The notes under the pieces were generated by a model. That model saw nothing but the letters and a program-made list of their open reading frames with translations. It was not told the origin of the DNA and made no database searches. DNA of 64,000 nucleotides from CAYYWP01 sp050176585 (lineage in GTDB: Bacteria > Desulfobacterota > Binatia > HRBIN30 > CADEER01): the NCBI GenBank assembly GCA_050176585.1, contig JBFXHX010000010.1, positions 1-64,000 of the forward strand, given 5' to 3'. The position numbers and the translations under genes were made by a program. How positions within the stretch are numbered: the stretch's first letter is position 1; every line of letters begins with the position of its first letter. This document shows positions 35,366 through 43,912 of the stretch, in pieces.

Positions 35366-35394
35366 GGGGCGCCCGAGTGCATCGGGTGCGCCCG
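35366..35394 (+). terminator. GC hairpin after cysK
   Basis: An imperfect inverted repeat, GGGC-GCCCGA with TCGGG-TGCGCCC, begins 11 nt after the cysK stop. There is a short bulge and a GTGCA loop, and no T-tract. It is a likely transcript end for gatCAB-cysK. Confidence 0.4.
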
Positions 35395-35511
35395 CCTGGC
35401 CCGTTCGCGTGCCCGGCAGCACCCGCACAGGCGCGTGGACTTTCCCCTTGATCCTTGACATAGAGGAGCGCGTTCAACGAAACTGCTGCCCGCGGACGTG
35501 GTCGAGGGTTC

Positions 35512-37668
35512 ATGAGTACGGAGGCGCGTGTAGTCACCGGGATAGCATCTGCAGCCGTCTCCGCACGCGGTCGGCGGGTTTTCCACGGGTTGGTGCTCGC
35601 GGTTGCCGCCGCTGTCGGCTCGGCCCCGGCGGGTGCCGAGGCGTTGGAGCGGGCGATTTTTCTGCTCAGTCAGAACGCGCGCGGCTACGCCGCCGAGGGC
35701 CGGAGCGTCGGCCCAGCCGTCAATGCGGACGGCACGTCGGCGACCTACACCTCGAACGCCCTCGACCTCGTATCCCCAACGATGCAGGTGGATCGCTCGC
35801 AGATCTACGCGCGCGACCTCGACCAGGTCACCTCGGAGCTGGTCAGCAAATCACCGGCCGGCGTGCCGGGTAACCGGCCGAGTCAGGTCGGCAGCTTCGC
35901 CTCCAGCATCAGCGGCGACGGGCGCTTCGCCGCCTTCTCCTCGCAGGCGACCAACCTCGTGCCCGAACCGACCAATGGGCTGGAGAACGTGTTCGTCTAC
36001 GACCGCGTCGCGGGCACGATGGAGCTCATCAGCCGCGGCGTGGATGGCCCCGCTGACGGGGCCAGCGGCTTTCCGCGCCTCAGCGGCGATGGGCGCTTCG
36101 TCGTCTTTCAGTCGCAGGCCCGCAACCTGACCGCCGATGGCGATGGCCCGTTCACCGATATCTTCCTGTACGACCGGACGACCGGCGAGCTCCGCCTGGT
36201 GAGCGCGTCGTGGAACGGCGAGCCCACCGACGGGTCGAGCATCACCCCGGCGATTAGCGACGACGGGCGCGTGGTCGCTTTCGCCTCGCGCGCGACCAAC
36301 CTGGTGCAGGAACCGATGCTGAGCGGCGCTTTCGAGCAGATCTTCGTGCGCGACTTGGCGGCGGGCCGAACAGAGCTGGTCAGCGTCTCCAGCGACGAAC
36401 GGCCGGCCAATGCGATCAGCTTCTTGCCGGACCTCACGGCCGACGGCAGTCAGGTGGCATTCAAATCGGAAGCCTTCAACCTGGTGCCGAACGACACCAA
36501 CGGCTGGCCCGACGTCTTCGTGCGCGACCGGCCGGCCGGCACCACGCAACGGGTGTCCGTGGACGACTTCGGCAACGAGTCGAACGGGCTCAGCGGCGCA
36601 CCGGGAATCAGCGGCGACGGCCGCTTCGTCGCCTTCATCTCCTTCGCGTCGAACTTCGTGCCCGACGACGGAAACGGGTTCAGCGACGTGTACGTGTACG
36701 ACCGCTTCCCGCCCGGGCGCGGTCAGGGGCTCATCGCGCGGGTCACGGTCGCGCTGGACAACGACGGCGAGCCGAACGCGGGCGTGTCGGATTTCCCGGT
36801 CGGCGTGAGCCGCGACGGCCGCTGGATCGCCTTCGCGTCCGCGTCCTCGAATCTGGTTCCGAACGATCTGAACAACGACTTCGACGCCTTTCTCGCCTGC
36901 AATCCGTTCGATGCATTCGGGTGCACGACCTCCCTCCCGACGCCGACGCCCACCCCGACCATCACGCCCACCGGCACGCCGGGCGTCATCCCCTGCGTCG
37001 GGGACTGCAGCGGCGACGGCGAGGTCACCATCGACGAGCTCATCCGCATGGTGAACATCGCGCTCGGGATCCGCAGCGTGTGCGGGGAGGACGGCATGGG
37101 CCAGTGTCTGGCGGGCGACGCGAACTGCGACTGCGAGATCACGGTCGAAGAGATCATCCAGGCGGTGAACAACACGCTGCGCGGTTGCATGAGCTTCGGC
37201 TCGTGCACGCTGCCGGAGCACGAGCTGATGTGCTGCGGCGGCCCATTCCCGACCGCGACCGCGACGCAAGGCGGCGCGACGCCGACTGACACCGCTACGC
37301 CGGACACGTCGCCTGCCACGCCCACGCCGACCGTCGATGGCTCGACCCCGACCCCCACCGCGACGGAAGGCGGGACGCCTCCGACCGTCACCCCGACGGC
37401 GACGGTCGTGTCCGGTACGTGCGTCGGCGATTGCGGCGGCGATGGCGAGGTGGACATCAGCGATCTGATCCGCATGGTGAACATCGCGCTCGGGCTGCAG
37501 CCGCTCTGCCCGGATGGCGGTGCCGGTTGCCTCGCCGGGGACGCGGCGTGCGACTGCGCGATCACTGTGGAGGACATCGTCCGCGGCGTGAACAACACGC
37601 TCCACGGTTGCCGCGACTTCGTCACCTGCTCGCCGAGCGAGCACCAGGCGATGTGCTGCGCCGGTTGA
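35512..37668 (+). CDS. Secreted PD40-type beta-propeller with two dockerin-like modules
   Basis: A 718-residue exported protein. A signal peptide with a long n-region ends near residue 43. Residues about 45-465 contain six to seven TolB/PD40-like blades with the recurring pattern D-G-R-F-V-A-F...A-T-N-L-V-P...D-V-F-V. A Pro/Thr linker leads to a dockerin-like module (about 495-565), another Thr/Pro linker, and a second module (about 636-705). Each module has two EF-hand loops, for example DCSGDGEVTIDE and DANCDCEITVEE, with paired cysteines. It sits 17 bp upstream of a cohesin-like gene. A TTGACA at 35455 may be its -35 box, but no good -10 was found. Confidence 0.82.
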   Translation: MSTEARVVTGIASAAVSARGRRVFHGLVLAVAAAVGSAPAGAEALERAIFLLSQNARGYAAEGRSVGPAVNADGTSATYTSNALDLVSPTMQVDRSQIYARDLDQVTSELVSKSPAGVPGNRPSQVGSFASSISGDGRFAAFSSQATNLVPEPTNGLENVFVYDRVAGTMELISRGVDGPADGASGFPRLSGDGRFVVFQSQARNLTADGDGPFTDIFLYDRTTGELRLVSASWNGEPTDGSSITPAISDDGRVVAFASRATNLVQEPMLSGAFEQIFVRDLAAGRTELVSVSSDERPANAISFLPDLTADGSQVAFKSEAFNLVPNDTNGWPDVFVRDRPAGTTQRVSVDDFGNESNGLSGAPGISGDGRFVAFISFASNFVPDDGNGFSDVYVYDRFPPGRGQGLIARVTVALDNDGEPNAGVSDFPVGVSRDGRWIAFASASSNLVPNDLNNDFDAFLACNPFDAFGCTTSLPTPTPTPTITPTGTPGVIPCVGDCSGDGEVTIDELIRMVNIALGIRSVCGEDGMGQCLAGDANCDCEITVEEIIQAVNNTLRGCMSFGSCTLPEHELMCCGGPFPTATATQGGATPTDTATPDTSPATPTPTVDGSTPTPTATEGGTPPTVTPTATVVSGTCVGDCGGDGEVDISDLIRMVNIALGLQPLCPDGGAGCLAGDAACDCAITVEDIVRGVNNTLHGCRDFVTCSPSEHQAMCCAG

Positions 37669-37685
37669 GGTCGACCCTCGCGCAC

Positions 37686-38600
37686 ATGCGCAGTGCCTGG
37701 CTGACCATCGCCGCGTTCGCGCTCTCGGGGGCGAGCGCCGAGGGCGCCATCCTCCGGTGCGATCCGGCCACGGGGATCATCGGCGGGCGCGCGGCGGTCA
37801 CGATCGCATTGCAGCTCGAAGGCGAGGACGAGATCGCGGGTACGCAAAACGATCTGGAGTTCGACCCCGCCGTCTTTTCGGTCGAGCCGACCGACTGCGC
37901 GATCAACCCCGCCATTGGCCCGGATTCGCCCGCCGGCAAGAATCTGAGCACCAGCGTCTTGGGCACACCGCCGCGCGTGCGCAACATCGTCGTCGCGCTC
38001 AACAACAACAACCCCATACCGAGCGGTGCGCTCTACACGTGCAATTTCGCGGTGAGCGCCGATGTGACACCGGGAACGCATACGCTCGTCAACGCGCGTG
38101 CCCGCTCCAGCGATCCGCTCGGACAAACCGTGCCCGTGACCGCCGAGAATTGCGAGGTGACACTCCAGCAAGCGCCCACGCCGACGGCGACACCGGAATG
38201 TGGCGACGACGACGACTGCCCCGACGGGCGAGTCTGCATCGACGGGGAGTGCGTCGACGCGACGCCCACCGTCACCCCCACGCCGCGCGGCTTCTGCACC
38301 GACGACGAGGACTGCCCGCCGGGGCAGGTGTGTGTGAACAATCGATGCGTCACGGTCACACCGACGCCGACGCCGCCGGGCTTCTGCACCGACAATGTCG
38401 ACTGCCCCGCGGGGCAGGTGTGCGTGGACAATCGATGCGTCACGCCCACGCCGACGGCCACGCACAGGCGCGGGGGCGGCGGTGGATGCAGTTGCGACAT
38501 CGACCCCGCCGCGCGCCAGCACAGCTGGGCGGCGGCCCTGGCGCTTGCGGTGCCGCCGCTGATCCTGTTCGGCCTGCGGCGGCGGGCGACGGCGCGGTGA
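37686..38600 (+). CDS. Cohesin-like surface protein with Cys-rich repeats and MYXO-CTERM-like tail
   Basis: A 304-residue exported protein. The signal peptide ends near SGASA. Residues about 22-165 resemble a cohesin domain: GRAAVTIALQLEGEDEIAGT, QNDLEFDPAVFSVEP, VVALNNNNPIPSGALYTCNF, then DVTPGTHTL and a final VTAENCEVTL strand. Three Cys repeats follow (C-x4-D-C-P-x-G-x-V-C-x4-C-V) on PTPT linkers. The C-terminus has GGGGGCSCDIDPA, a hydrophobic helix (WAAALALAVPPLILFGL) and RRRATAR, the layout of MYXO-CTERM anchors. I infer a surface receptor for dockerin-like modules such as those in the gene just upstream. Confidence 0.75.
   Translation: MRSAWLTIAAFALSGASAEGAILRCDPATGIIGGRAAVTIALQLEGEDEIAGTQNDLEFDPAVFSVEPTDCAINPAIGPDSPAGKNLSTSVLGTPPRVRNIVVALNNNNPIPSGALYTCNFAVSADVTPGTHTLVNARARSSDPLGQTVPVTAENCEVTLQQAPTPTATPECGDDDDCPDGRVCIDGECVDATPTVTPTPRGFCTDDEDCPPGQVCVNNRCVTVTPTPTPPGFCTDNVDCPAGQVCVDNRCVTPTPTATHRRGGGGGCSCDIDPAARQHSWAAALALAVPPLILFGLRRRATAR
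38289..38456 (+). repeat. 90-bp tandem repeat encoding disulfide-loop modules
   Basis: The sequence starting GGCTTCTGCACCGAC recurs at 38289 and 38379, a 90-bp period, with strong conservation through CAATCGATGCGTCAC. The two units encode the second and third Cys-rich repeats of the cohesin-like protein, so the module spread recently by tandem duplication. Confidence 0.75.
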
Positions 38601-38634
38601 GCGGGCGCGCGGGTGGCGCTCGCATCGCGCCCGC
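38601..38634. terminator. 9-bp GC hairpin between convergent genes
   Basis: GCGGGCGCG (38601-38609) and CGCGCCCGC (38626-38634) form a perfect stem around a 16-nt loop. It starts immediately after the cohesin-like stop and ends 8 nt before the convergent infA stop. It is probably a bidirectional terminator without a T-tract. Confidence 0.55.
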
Positions 38635-38642
38635 GCGAGAGG

Positions 38643-38861
38643 TCAGGTGTTGCGGTAGACGATCAAGCCGTGGGTGGGATCGTACGGCGATACCGCCACG
38701 GTCACGCGGTCGCCGGGGATGACCTTGATGTGATAGCGGCGCATGCGGCCACTGATCTTGGCGGTGAACTGCTGGCCCTTGTCGGACTCGATCTTGAACA
38801 GCCCGCCGGTCATCACCTCTTTCACGGTCCCTTCGATTTGAATCAGGTCGTCTCTCGCCAC
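38643..38861 (-). CDS. infA: Translation initiation factor IF-1
   Basis: A 72-residue OB-fold protein that occupies the ribosomal A site during initiation. The family core ARDDLIQIEGTVKEV, FKIESDKGQQFTAKISGRMR and IKVIPGDRVTVAVSPYD is all present at the canonical length. The start codon is GTG at 38861, supported by GGAG 6 nt upstream. It stands alone, not with ribosomal protein genes. Confidence 0.96.
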   Translation of the reverse strand: MARDDLIQIEGTVKEVMTGGLFKIESDKGQQFTAKISGRMRRYHIKVIPGDRVTVAVSPYDPTHGLIVYRNT

Positions 38862-39010
38862 ACGGCACTCCTCTGCTGGTTCGGCTGATCGTCGCGCCTA
38901 GCACACCGCTCCCGCCGCGCATAGTCCCGTTCGCAGCAATCCGCGCCAGCTCGCCCGCTGTGCGCACCGCGGTGATCGCGGTTTACCCGAGGGCGGTGAT
39001 ATTCGACGTG

Positions 39011-39070
39011 TCAACGCGAAGGCGCGAACACGCGAGGTTAGGATGTAAACTCTTCGCGCCGTCGCGTTGG
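39011..39070. repeat. REP-like palindromic element, copy 2
   Basis: TCAACGCGAAGGCGCGAA (39011-39028) is an inverted match (16/18) to TTCGCGCCGTCGCGTTGG (39053-39070). The element lies just downstream of the hemB stop on the minus strand and could also terminate the heme operon transcript. It shares its arm sequence with copies at 10.9 and 40.2 kb. Confidence 0.65.
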
Positions 39071-39078
39071 AAATGCGC

Positions 39079-40053
39079 TTAGCGCGACAGCATCCGGGCG
39101 ACGTCTTTCGCGAAATACGTGAGGATGAGGTCCGCGCCGGCGCGCCGGATGGCGATCAGCGTCTCCATGATCACGCGGGGCTCGTCGAGCCAGCCCTGCT
39201 GACTCGCGGCTTTGATCATCGCATACTCGCCGCTCACCTGGTACGCGGCGACCGGATAGCCGAAGCTCTCCTTCACCCGCCAGATGAGGTCGAGGTACGC
39301 GAGCGCCGGCTTGACCATGACGATGTCGGCACCCTCGTTGATGTCCATCTCAACTTCGCGCAGCGCTTCGTTGGCGTTCGGCGGATCCATCTGGTAGCCG
39401 CGCCGATCGCCGAACTGCGGGGCAGACTCGGCCGCTTCGCGAAACGGACCGTAGAGTCCCGAGGCGAACTTGGCCGCGTACGACATGATCGCGACCTGAT
39501 CGAGCCCCTCTTCGTCCAGCGCCTCGCGTACCGCGCCGACACGGCCGTCCATCATGTCCGACGGCGCCACCATATCGGCGCCCGCGCGCGCATGCGCCAG
39601 CGCCTCTTTCGCGAGGAGGTCGATGGTCGCGTCGTTGTCGACCTCGCCTTCGACCAGGACGCCGCAGTGCCCGTGGTCCGTGTACTCGCACAAGCACACG
39701 TCGGTGATCACGGTGAGGTCCGGCAGCGCGCGCTTGATGGACCGCACGGCTTGGGGAACGACGCCATCGTCGCGGTACGCGTGCGAGCCCGTCGGGTCCT
39801 TCTTGGCGGGGATACCGAACAGGATGACCGCCGGAATGCCGAGATCGCGCACCGCGCGGCATTCGTCGGTGACGCGATCGACCGACATCTGCGCGACCCC
39901 GGGCATCGACCCGACCGGCTTCTCGACTCTGCTACCGGGCACCACGAACAGCGGCAGGATGAGTTGATCCACGCTGAGCCGCGTCTCGCGGACCATGCGG
40001 CGCAGCCCTTCGGTGCGGCGCATCCGCCGCGGGCGATAGGCGGGGAACTCCAT
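39079..40053 (-). CDS. hemB: Porphobilinogen synthase (delta-aminolevulinate dehydratase)
   Basis: A 324-residue enzyme that condenses two 5-aminolevulinate molecules into porphobilinogen. The two active-site lysines are in MSYAAKFASGLYGPF and ADIVMVKPALAYLD. The metal region reads CLCEYTDHGHCG with three cysteines, indicating a zinc-dependent form rather than the aspartate-rich magnesium form. It is the last gene of a minus-strand heme operon, separated from cobA-hemD by 99 bp that contains a REP-like palindrome. Confidence 0.96.
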   Translation of the reverse strand: MEFPAYRPRRMRRTEGLRRMVRETRLSVDQLILPLFVVPGSRVEKPVGSMPGVAQMSVDRVTDECRAVRDLGIPAVILFGIPAKKDPTGSHAYRDDGVVPQAVRSIKRALPDLTVITDVCLCEYTDHGHCGVLVEGEVDNDATIDLLAKEALAHARAGADMVAPSDMMDGRVGAVREALDEEGLDQVAIMSYAAKFASGLYGPFREAAESAPQFGDRRGYQMDPPNANEALREVEMDINEGADIVMVKPALAYLDLIWRVKESFGYPVAAYQVSGEYAMIKAASQQGWLDEPRVIMETLIAIRRAGADLILTYFAKDVARMLSR

Positions 40054-40141
40054 GCGGGAAGCGCTAGCGCGGATCGGCGAAACGAGCAATCGCCGAACGC
40101 GGCAGCCCTCCACCCGCGTTCGCCGCACGGAGGCGCGCAGC

Positions 40142-40186
40142 CGCGAAGGCGTTCATACCTCCGCGTCTCCGCGCCTTCGCGTTGAA
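40142..40186. repeat. REP-like palindromic element, copy 3
   Basis: CGCGAAGGCG (40142-40151) and CGCCTTCGCG (40172-40181) are perfect inverted repeats. The right arm extends as the shared core, CCGCGTCTCCGCGCCTTCGC followed by GTTGAA. It lies between hemB and cobA-hemD, overlapping the last codons of cobA-hemD. Confidence 0.6.
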
Positions 40187-41724
40187 TCAGCAGTCGCCGC
40201 GAAATGTCGCACGATCGCGCCGGTCAGCGCGGCGGTCGTGTATGTCGCTGGCTGGATCGACACCTTCAACCCGGCGGCGCGCGCAGTGTCCGCCGTGATC
40301 GGGCCGATGCACGCGGCGGGCACCGCGGCCAGCAGCGCCGGCGCGTCGGCGCCGAGCAGGGCGAGGAAGTTGGTCACTGTGCTCGAGCTGGTGAACGTCA
40401 CGAGGTCGATCGCGCGCGCGGCCAACAGGCCGCGCAGCTCGGCCTGGTCCGCGCGCCCGCGCACCGTCCGATAGCTCGCCACCTCGTCCACCATCGCCCC
40501 CGCGTCGCGCAGCATGGCCGGCAGCACCTCGCGCGCGACCGCCGCGCGCGGCAGCAACACGCGCGCGCCGCCGATCCCCGCGGCGCGCAGCGCTTCCGCG
40601 ACTGCCTCGGCGCGAAATTCGGCCGGCACGAGATCCGCCACGAGACCGCGCTCGCCGATCGCCGCGGCCGTTTCCGAGCCGACCGCGGCCACGCGCGTCC
40701 GGTGGAGCGCGCGCACATCGCGGCCGCGGGCCCGCAAGCGGCCGAAGAACATCGCAACGCCGTTCACGCTGGTCAGCACCAACCAGTCGTAGATCTCCAA
40801 GCGCTCGATCGCCGCATCGAGCGCAGCCCATGATTCCGGCGGCGCGATCTCGATGGCCGGGCAGGCGAGGACGTCGGCGCCGGCATCGGTGAGCGCGTCG
40901 ATGAAACCGCCGGCCTGCGCGCGCGGGCGGGTGACGACGATGCGGCGGCCGAACAAGGGCTTGCGCTCGACCCATGCCAGGCGTTCGCGCAACCGCACGA
41001 CATCGCCGATCACCGCGATCGCGGGCGGCTGCAGACCGCGCGCCGCGGCGAGCCCGGCAATGGTGCCCACGGTGCCGGTCAGCGTCTCCTGCTCCGCAAC
41101 GGTTCCCCAGCGGATGACGGCCGCCGGCGTGTCGCGCGCGATCCCGTGCGCGATCAGCCGCTCCATGTTGAAGCGCAACTGCCGCGTCGTCATCAAGAAA
41201 ACGAGCGTGTTGCCCCGCCGGGCGACGGCGTCCCAGTGCACCGCCAGCTCCTGCTTGTCCGGGTACTCGTACCCGGTGAGCACGGTGAACGACGAGGCGA
41301 CGTCGCGATGCGTGAGCGGAATGCCGGCATAGGCCGGCACGGCCACGGCCGAGGTGACGCCCGGCACGATCTCGAACGGAATGCCCGCCGCCGCGAGGGC
41401 CTCCGCTTCCTCGCCGCCGCGGCCGAAGACGAACGGGTCGCCGCCTTTCAGCCGAACGACCGTGCGGCCCTCGCGCGCGTGCGCGAGCAGGAGCGCCGTG
41501 ATCGCCGATTGTTCGACCTGCTGCCCGCCACCGTGTTTGCCGACGAGAAGGCGCTCGGCGCTCGCGGGCGCATGATCGAGCAGGCGCGGGCTCGCGAGGT
41601 AGTCGTAAATCACGACGTCCGCGCGCCCGAGCGCGCGCACGCCGTCGAGCGTGATGAGCCCGGGCGCACCGGGGCCGGCGCCGACGAGGTAGACGGTGCC
41701 CGGGCGCCGGGTCATCCCGGCCAT
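40153..41724 (-). CDS. cobA-hemD: Fused uroporphyrinogen-III methyltransferase/uroporphyrinogen-III synthase
   Basis: A 523-residue two-domain protein. The N-terminal part (to about 250) is SAM-dependent uroporphyrinogen-III C-methyltransferase, with VGAGPGAPGLITLDG and VRLKGGDPFVFGRGGEEAE, making precorrin-2. The C-terminal part (about 265-505) is uroporphyrinogen-III synthase, with RRIVVTRPRAQAGGF, LVLTSVNGV, and FTSSSTVTNFL. Such fusions occur in several phyla, and here place the heme/siroheme branch enzymes on one polypeptide. ATG 41724 overlaps the hemC end by 13 nt; an ATG at 41715 would give the common ATGA overlap and three fewer residues. Confidence 0.93.
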   Translation of the reverse strand: MAGMTRRPGTVYLVGAGPGAPGLITLDGVRALGRADVVIYDYLASPRLLDHAPASAERLLVGKHGGGQQVEQSAITALLLAHAREGRTVVRLKGGDPFVFGRGGEEAEALAAAGIPFEIVPGVTSAVAVPAYAGIPLTHRDVASSFTVLTGYEYPDKQELAVHWDAVARRGNTLVFLMTTRQLRFNMERLIAHGIARDTPAAVIRWGTVAEQETLTGTVGTIAGLAAARGLQPPAIAVIGDVVRLRERLAWVERKPLFGRRIVVTRPRAQAGGFIDALTDAGADVLACPAIEIAPPESWAALDAAIERLEIYDWLVLTSVNGVAMFFGRLRARGRDVRALHRTRVAAVGSETAAAIGERGLVADLVPAEFRAEAVAEALRAAGIGGARVLLPRAAVAREVLPAMLRDAGAMVDEVASYRTVRGRADQAELRGLLAARAIDLVTFTSSSTVTNFLALLGADAPALLAAVPAACIGPITADTARAAGLKVSIQPATYTTAALTGAIVRHFAATADSTRRRGDAEV

Positions 41725-42635
41725 CCGAGATCGCGCAGCACTGCCGCGCCGCCGGCGTCGAGCAGCTCATCCGCCAGCTCCGCACCGAGCCGAGGTCCGT
41801 CGGCCGCCGCACCGCGGCGCACGCCGCGCACGAGGCGGCTGCCGTCGGGGTGCGCGATGGCCGCGTGCAGCGTCAACGCCTCCGCGCGCACTTCGGCATA
41901 CGCCGCCAGCGGCGTGATGCAGGTGCCGCCGACGCGGCGCAGGAACGCGCGCTCCGCGTCGACCGCCTGGCGGCTCTCGCGGTGCTCGACCGCGCGCAGG
42001 CGCTCGGCGGTCGCGCCGGGTAGGCACTCGAGCGCCAGCGCGCCCTGGCCGATCGCGGGCACGAACTGGTGCGGATCGCACGGCGCAGCGTGGCGCGGCG
42101 TCAGCCCGAGGCGGTGGAGCCCCGCCGCGGCGAGCACCAGCGCGTCGACCTCGCCGCGCTCGAGCTTGCCGAGCCGCGTATCCACGTTGCCGCGGAGGTC
42201 CTGAACGGCCAAACCCGGGTGCAGCGCCCGCAACAACGCCGCCCGCCGCGGGCTCGAGGTGCCGACGCGCGCCGCGGGCGGTAGCCCGGCGAGCCCGCCG
42301 GGAGCGCGCGTGATCACCACGTCGTGCGCCGCTTCGCGCTCCGGGACAGCCGCGATCTCCAAGCCCGGCGCGAGCTCACCCGGGACGTCCTTCAGCGAGT
42401 GCACCGCGGCATCGATCTCGCCAGCGAGCAGCGCGGCTTCGAGCTCCTTCACGAACAGGCCTTTACCGCCCACCTGATGGAGCGGCACGTCGCGGATGCG
42501 GTCCCCCGAGGTGCGGATCACGATCAGCTCGGCGCGCAGCCCGGGATGCGCCGCTTCCAGGCGGCGCCGAATCCATTCCGCCTGCGCGAGCGCCAAGCGA
42601 CTGCCGCGGGTCCCGATGCGCAGCCCGGCGCTCAC
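41712..42635 (-). CDS. hemC: Hydroxymethylbilane synthase (porphobilinogen deaminase)
   Basis: A 307-residue enzyme that polymerises four porphobilinogens into hydroxymethylbilane. It opens LRIGTRGSRLALAQAEWI. It has VHSLKDVPGELAPGL with the catalytic aspartate region, GTSSPRRAALL for substrate carboxylate binding, and the cofactor-attaching cysteine in GGTCITPLAAYA. The start is GTG at 42635, overlapping the hemA stop as GTGA, so it is translationally coupled within the heme operon. Confidence 0.95.
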   Translation of the reverse strand: MSAGLRIGTRGSRLALAQAEWIRRRLEAAHPGLRAELIVIRTSGDRIRDVPLHQVGGKGLFVKELEAALLAGEIDAAVHSLKDVPGELAPGLEIAAVPEREAAHDVVITRAPGGLAGLPPAARVGTSSPRRAALLRALHPGLAVQDLRGNVDTRLGKLERGEVDALVLAAAGLHRLGLTPRHAAPCDPHQFVPAIGQGALALECLPGATAERLRAVEHRESRQAVDAERAFLRRVGGTCITPLAAYAEVRAEALTLHAAIAHPDGSRLVRGVRRGAAADGPRLGAELADELLDAGGAAVLRDLGWPG

Positions 42636-43912
42636 TGGTCGTCCGAGTCCTCGAGGTCGAACAGCCGCCGCGCCGCATCGATGTAAAACGCCTCGGTGCG
42701 GCGGTCGTGCTGTTTCAAGCGCGCGATCGGCGAATGCAGAATCTTGTTCACCATCGCCGTAGTCATCGCTTCCAGCGCCTCGCGCTCGCGCGGGCCCAGC
42801 TCCTTCAGCTGGCCGAGCGTGCGCTGCAGCTCGCCGCGGCGGATCGCCTCGACCTTGTCGCGCAGGGCGATGATGGTTGGCACGACCTCGAGATGGTTCA
42901 GCCAGCGGTAGAACGACTCGACCTCCTCGCGCACGATGTGCTCCGCCCTTTCGGCTTCGCGCGCGCGCTCGCCGAGGTTCTCGTTGGCGACCTTCGCGAG
43001 ATCATCCATGTCGTAGAGATAGACGTTGTCGAGGTCGTTGATGCGCGGGTCGAAATTGCGCGGCACGCTCAGGTCGATACAGAATATCGGGCGCCCTTTG
43101 CGCTCGCGCAGCGCGTCCTGCACCGCGTGCTCGTCGAGCACGAATCCACTCGCCGCGGTGGCGCCGATGACGATATCGGCCATCGGCAGATATTTGTGGA
43201 ACTGCTCGAACGGCACCGGCGTCGCTTGGACGGCGCGTGCCAGATCGACCGCGCGCTCGAACGTGCGGTTGGTCGCGATCAGGTTGCCGACGCCATTCGC
43301 CATCAGATGCCGCGCCGTGAGCTCGCCGGTCTTGCCGGTGCCGATCAACATCGCGGTCTTGCCCTCGAGGTGATCGAAGATGGTTACCGCCAGCTCGACG
43401 GCCGCAGAGCTGACCGACACCGCGCGGCTGGCGATGCCGGTCTCGCTCCGGACGCGCTTGGCGACCGAAAACGCTTTGTGGAACCACCGGTGCAAGACCG
43501 CGCCGGTCGAGCCTACGGTCGCGGCGCGCGCATAGAATTGTTTCAGCTGGCCGAGGATCTGGGGCTCGCCGACCACCATCGAATCGAGACTAGAGGCCAC
43601 GCGGAACAAGTGTCGCACCGCGTCGCGGCCCGCGTAGTTGTAGAGGTGGGGCGCCAGCACGCCCGGATGGCCATTCGGCCGGGAGAGAAAATCGGCGATG
43701 CGCCCGGCGACGTGCTCGCCGTCCCGCGTGCTCGACAGCACCTCGACGCGGTTGCACGTGCACACCACAGCCGCCTCGTCGACGCCTTCCAGCTCGCGCA
43801 GCTGGCGGTTCACGTCGTCGAGCTGCTCATCGGCAAAGGCGACCGATTCGCGGACGGCGAGCGAGGCCGTGTGGTGGCTCAACCCGACGATCAGCACGTC
43901 CTGCCGCGACAT
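42632..43912 (-). CDS. hemA: Glutamyl-tRNA reductase
   Basis: A 426-residue NADPH-dependent enzyme that commits glutamyl-tRNA to tetrapyrrole synthesis by the C5 pathway. The N-terminus is VLIVGLSHHTASLAVRE. The catalytic cysteine is in VCTCNRVEV, the substrate/NADPH region is SSLDSMVVGEPQILGQ, and the Rossmann block is AMLIGTGKTGELTARHL. The C-terminal helical dimerisation domain is complete. The start codon shares one base with the ccsA-like stop. Presence of HemA shows the host makes ALA from glutamate. Confidence 0.96.
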   Translation of the reverse strand: MSRQDVLIVGLSHHTASLAVRESVAFADEQLDDVNRQLRELEGVDEAAVVCTCNRVEVLSSTRDGEHVAGRIADFLSRPNGHPGVLAPHLYNYAGRDAVRHLFRVASSLDSMVVGEPQILGQLKQFYARAATVGSTGAVLHRWFHKAFSVAKRVRSETGIASRAVSVSSAAVELAVTIFDHLEGKTAMLIGTGKTGELTARHLMANGVGNLIATNRTFERAVDLARAVQATPVPFEQFHKYLPMADIVIGATAASGFVLDEHAVQDALRERKGRPIFCIDLSVPRNFDPRINDLDNVYLYDMDDLAKVANENLGERAREAERAEHIVREEVESFYRWLNHLEVVPTIIALRDKVEAIRRGELQRTLGQLKELGPREREALEAMTTAMVNKILHSPIARLKQHDRRTEAFYIDAARRLFDLEDSDDQ

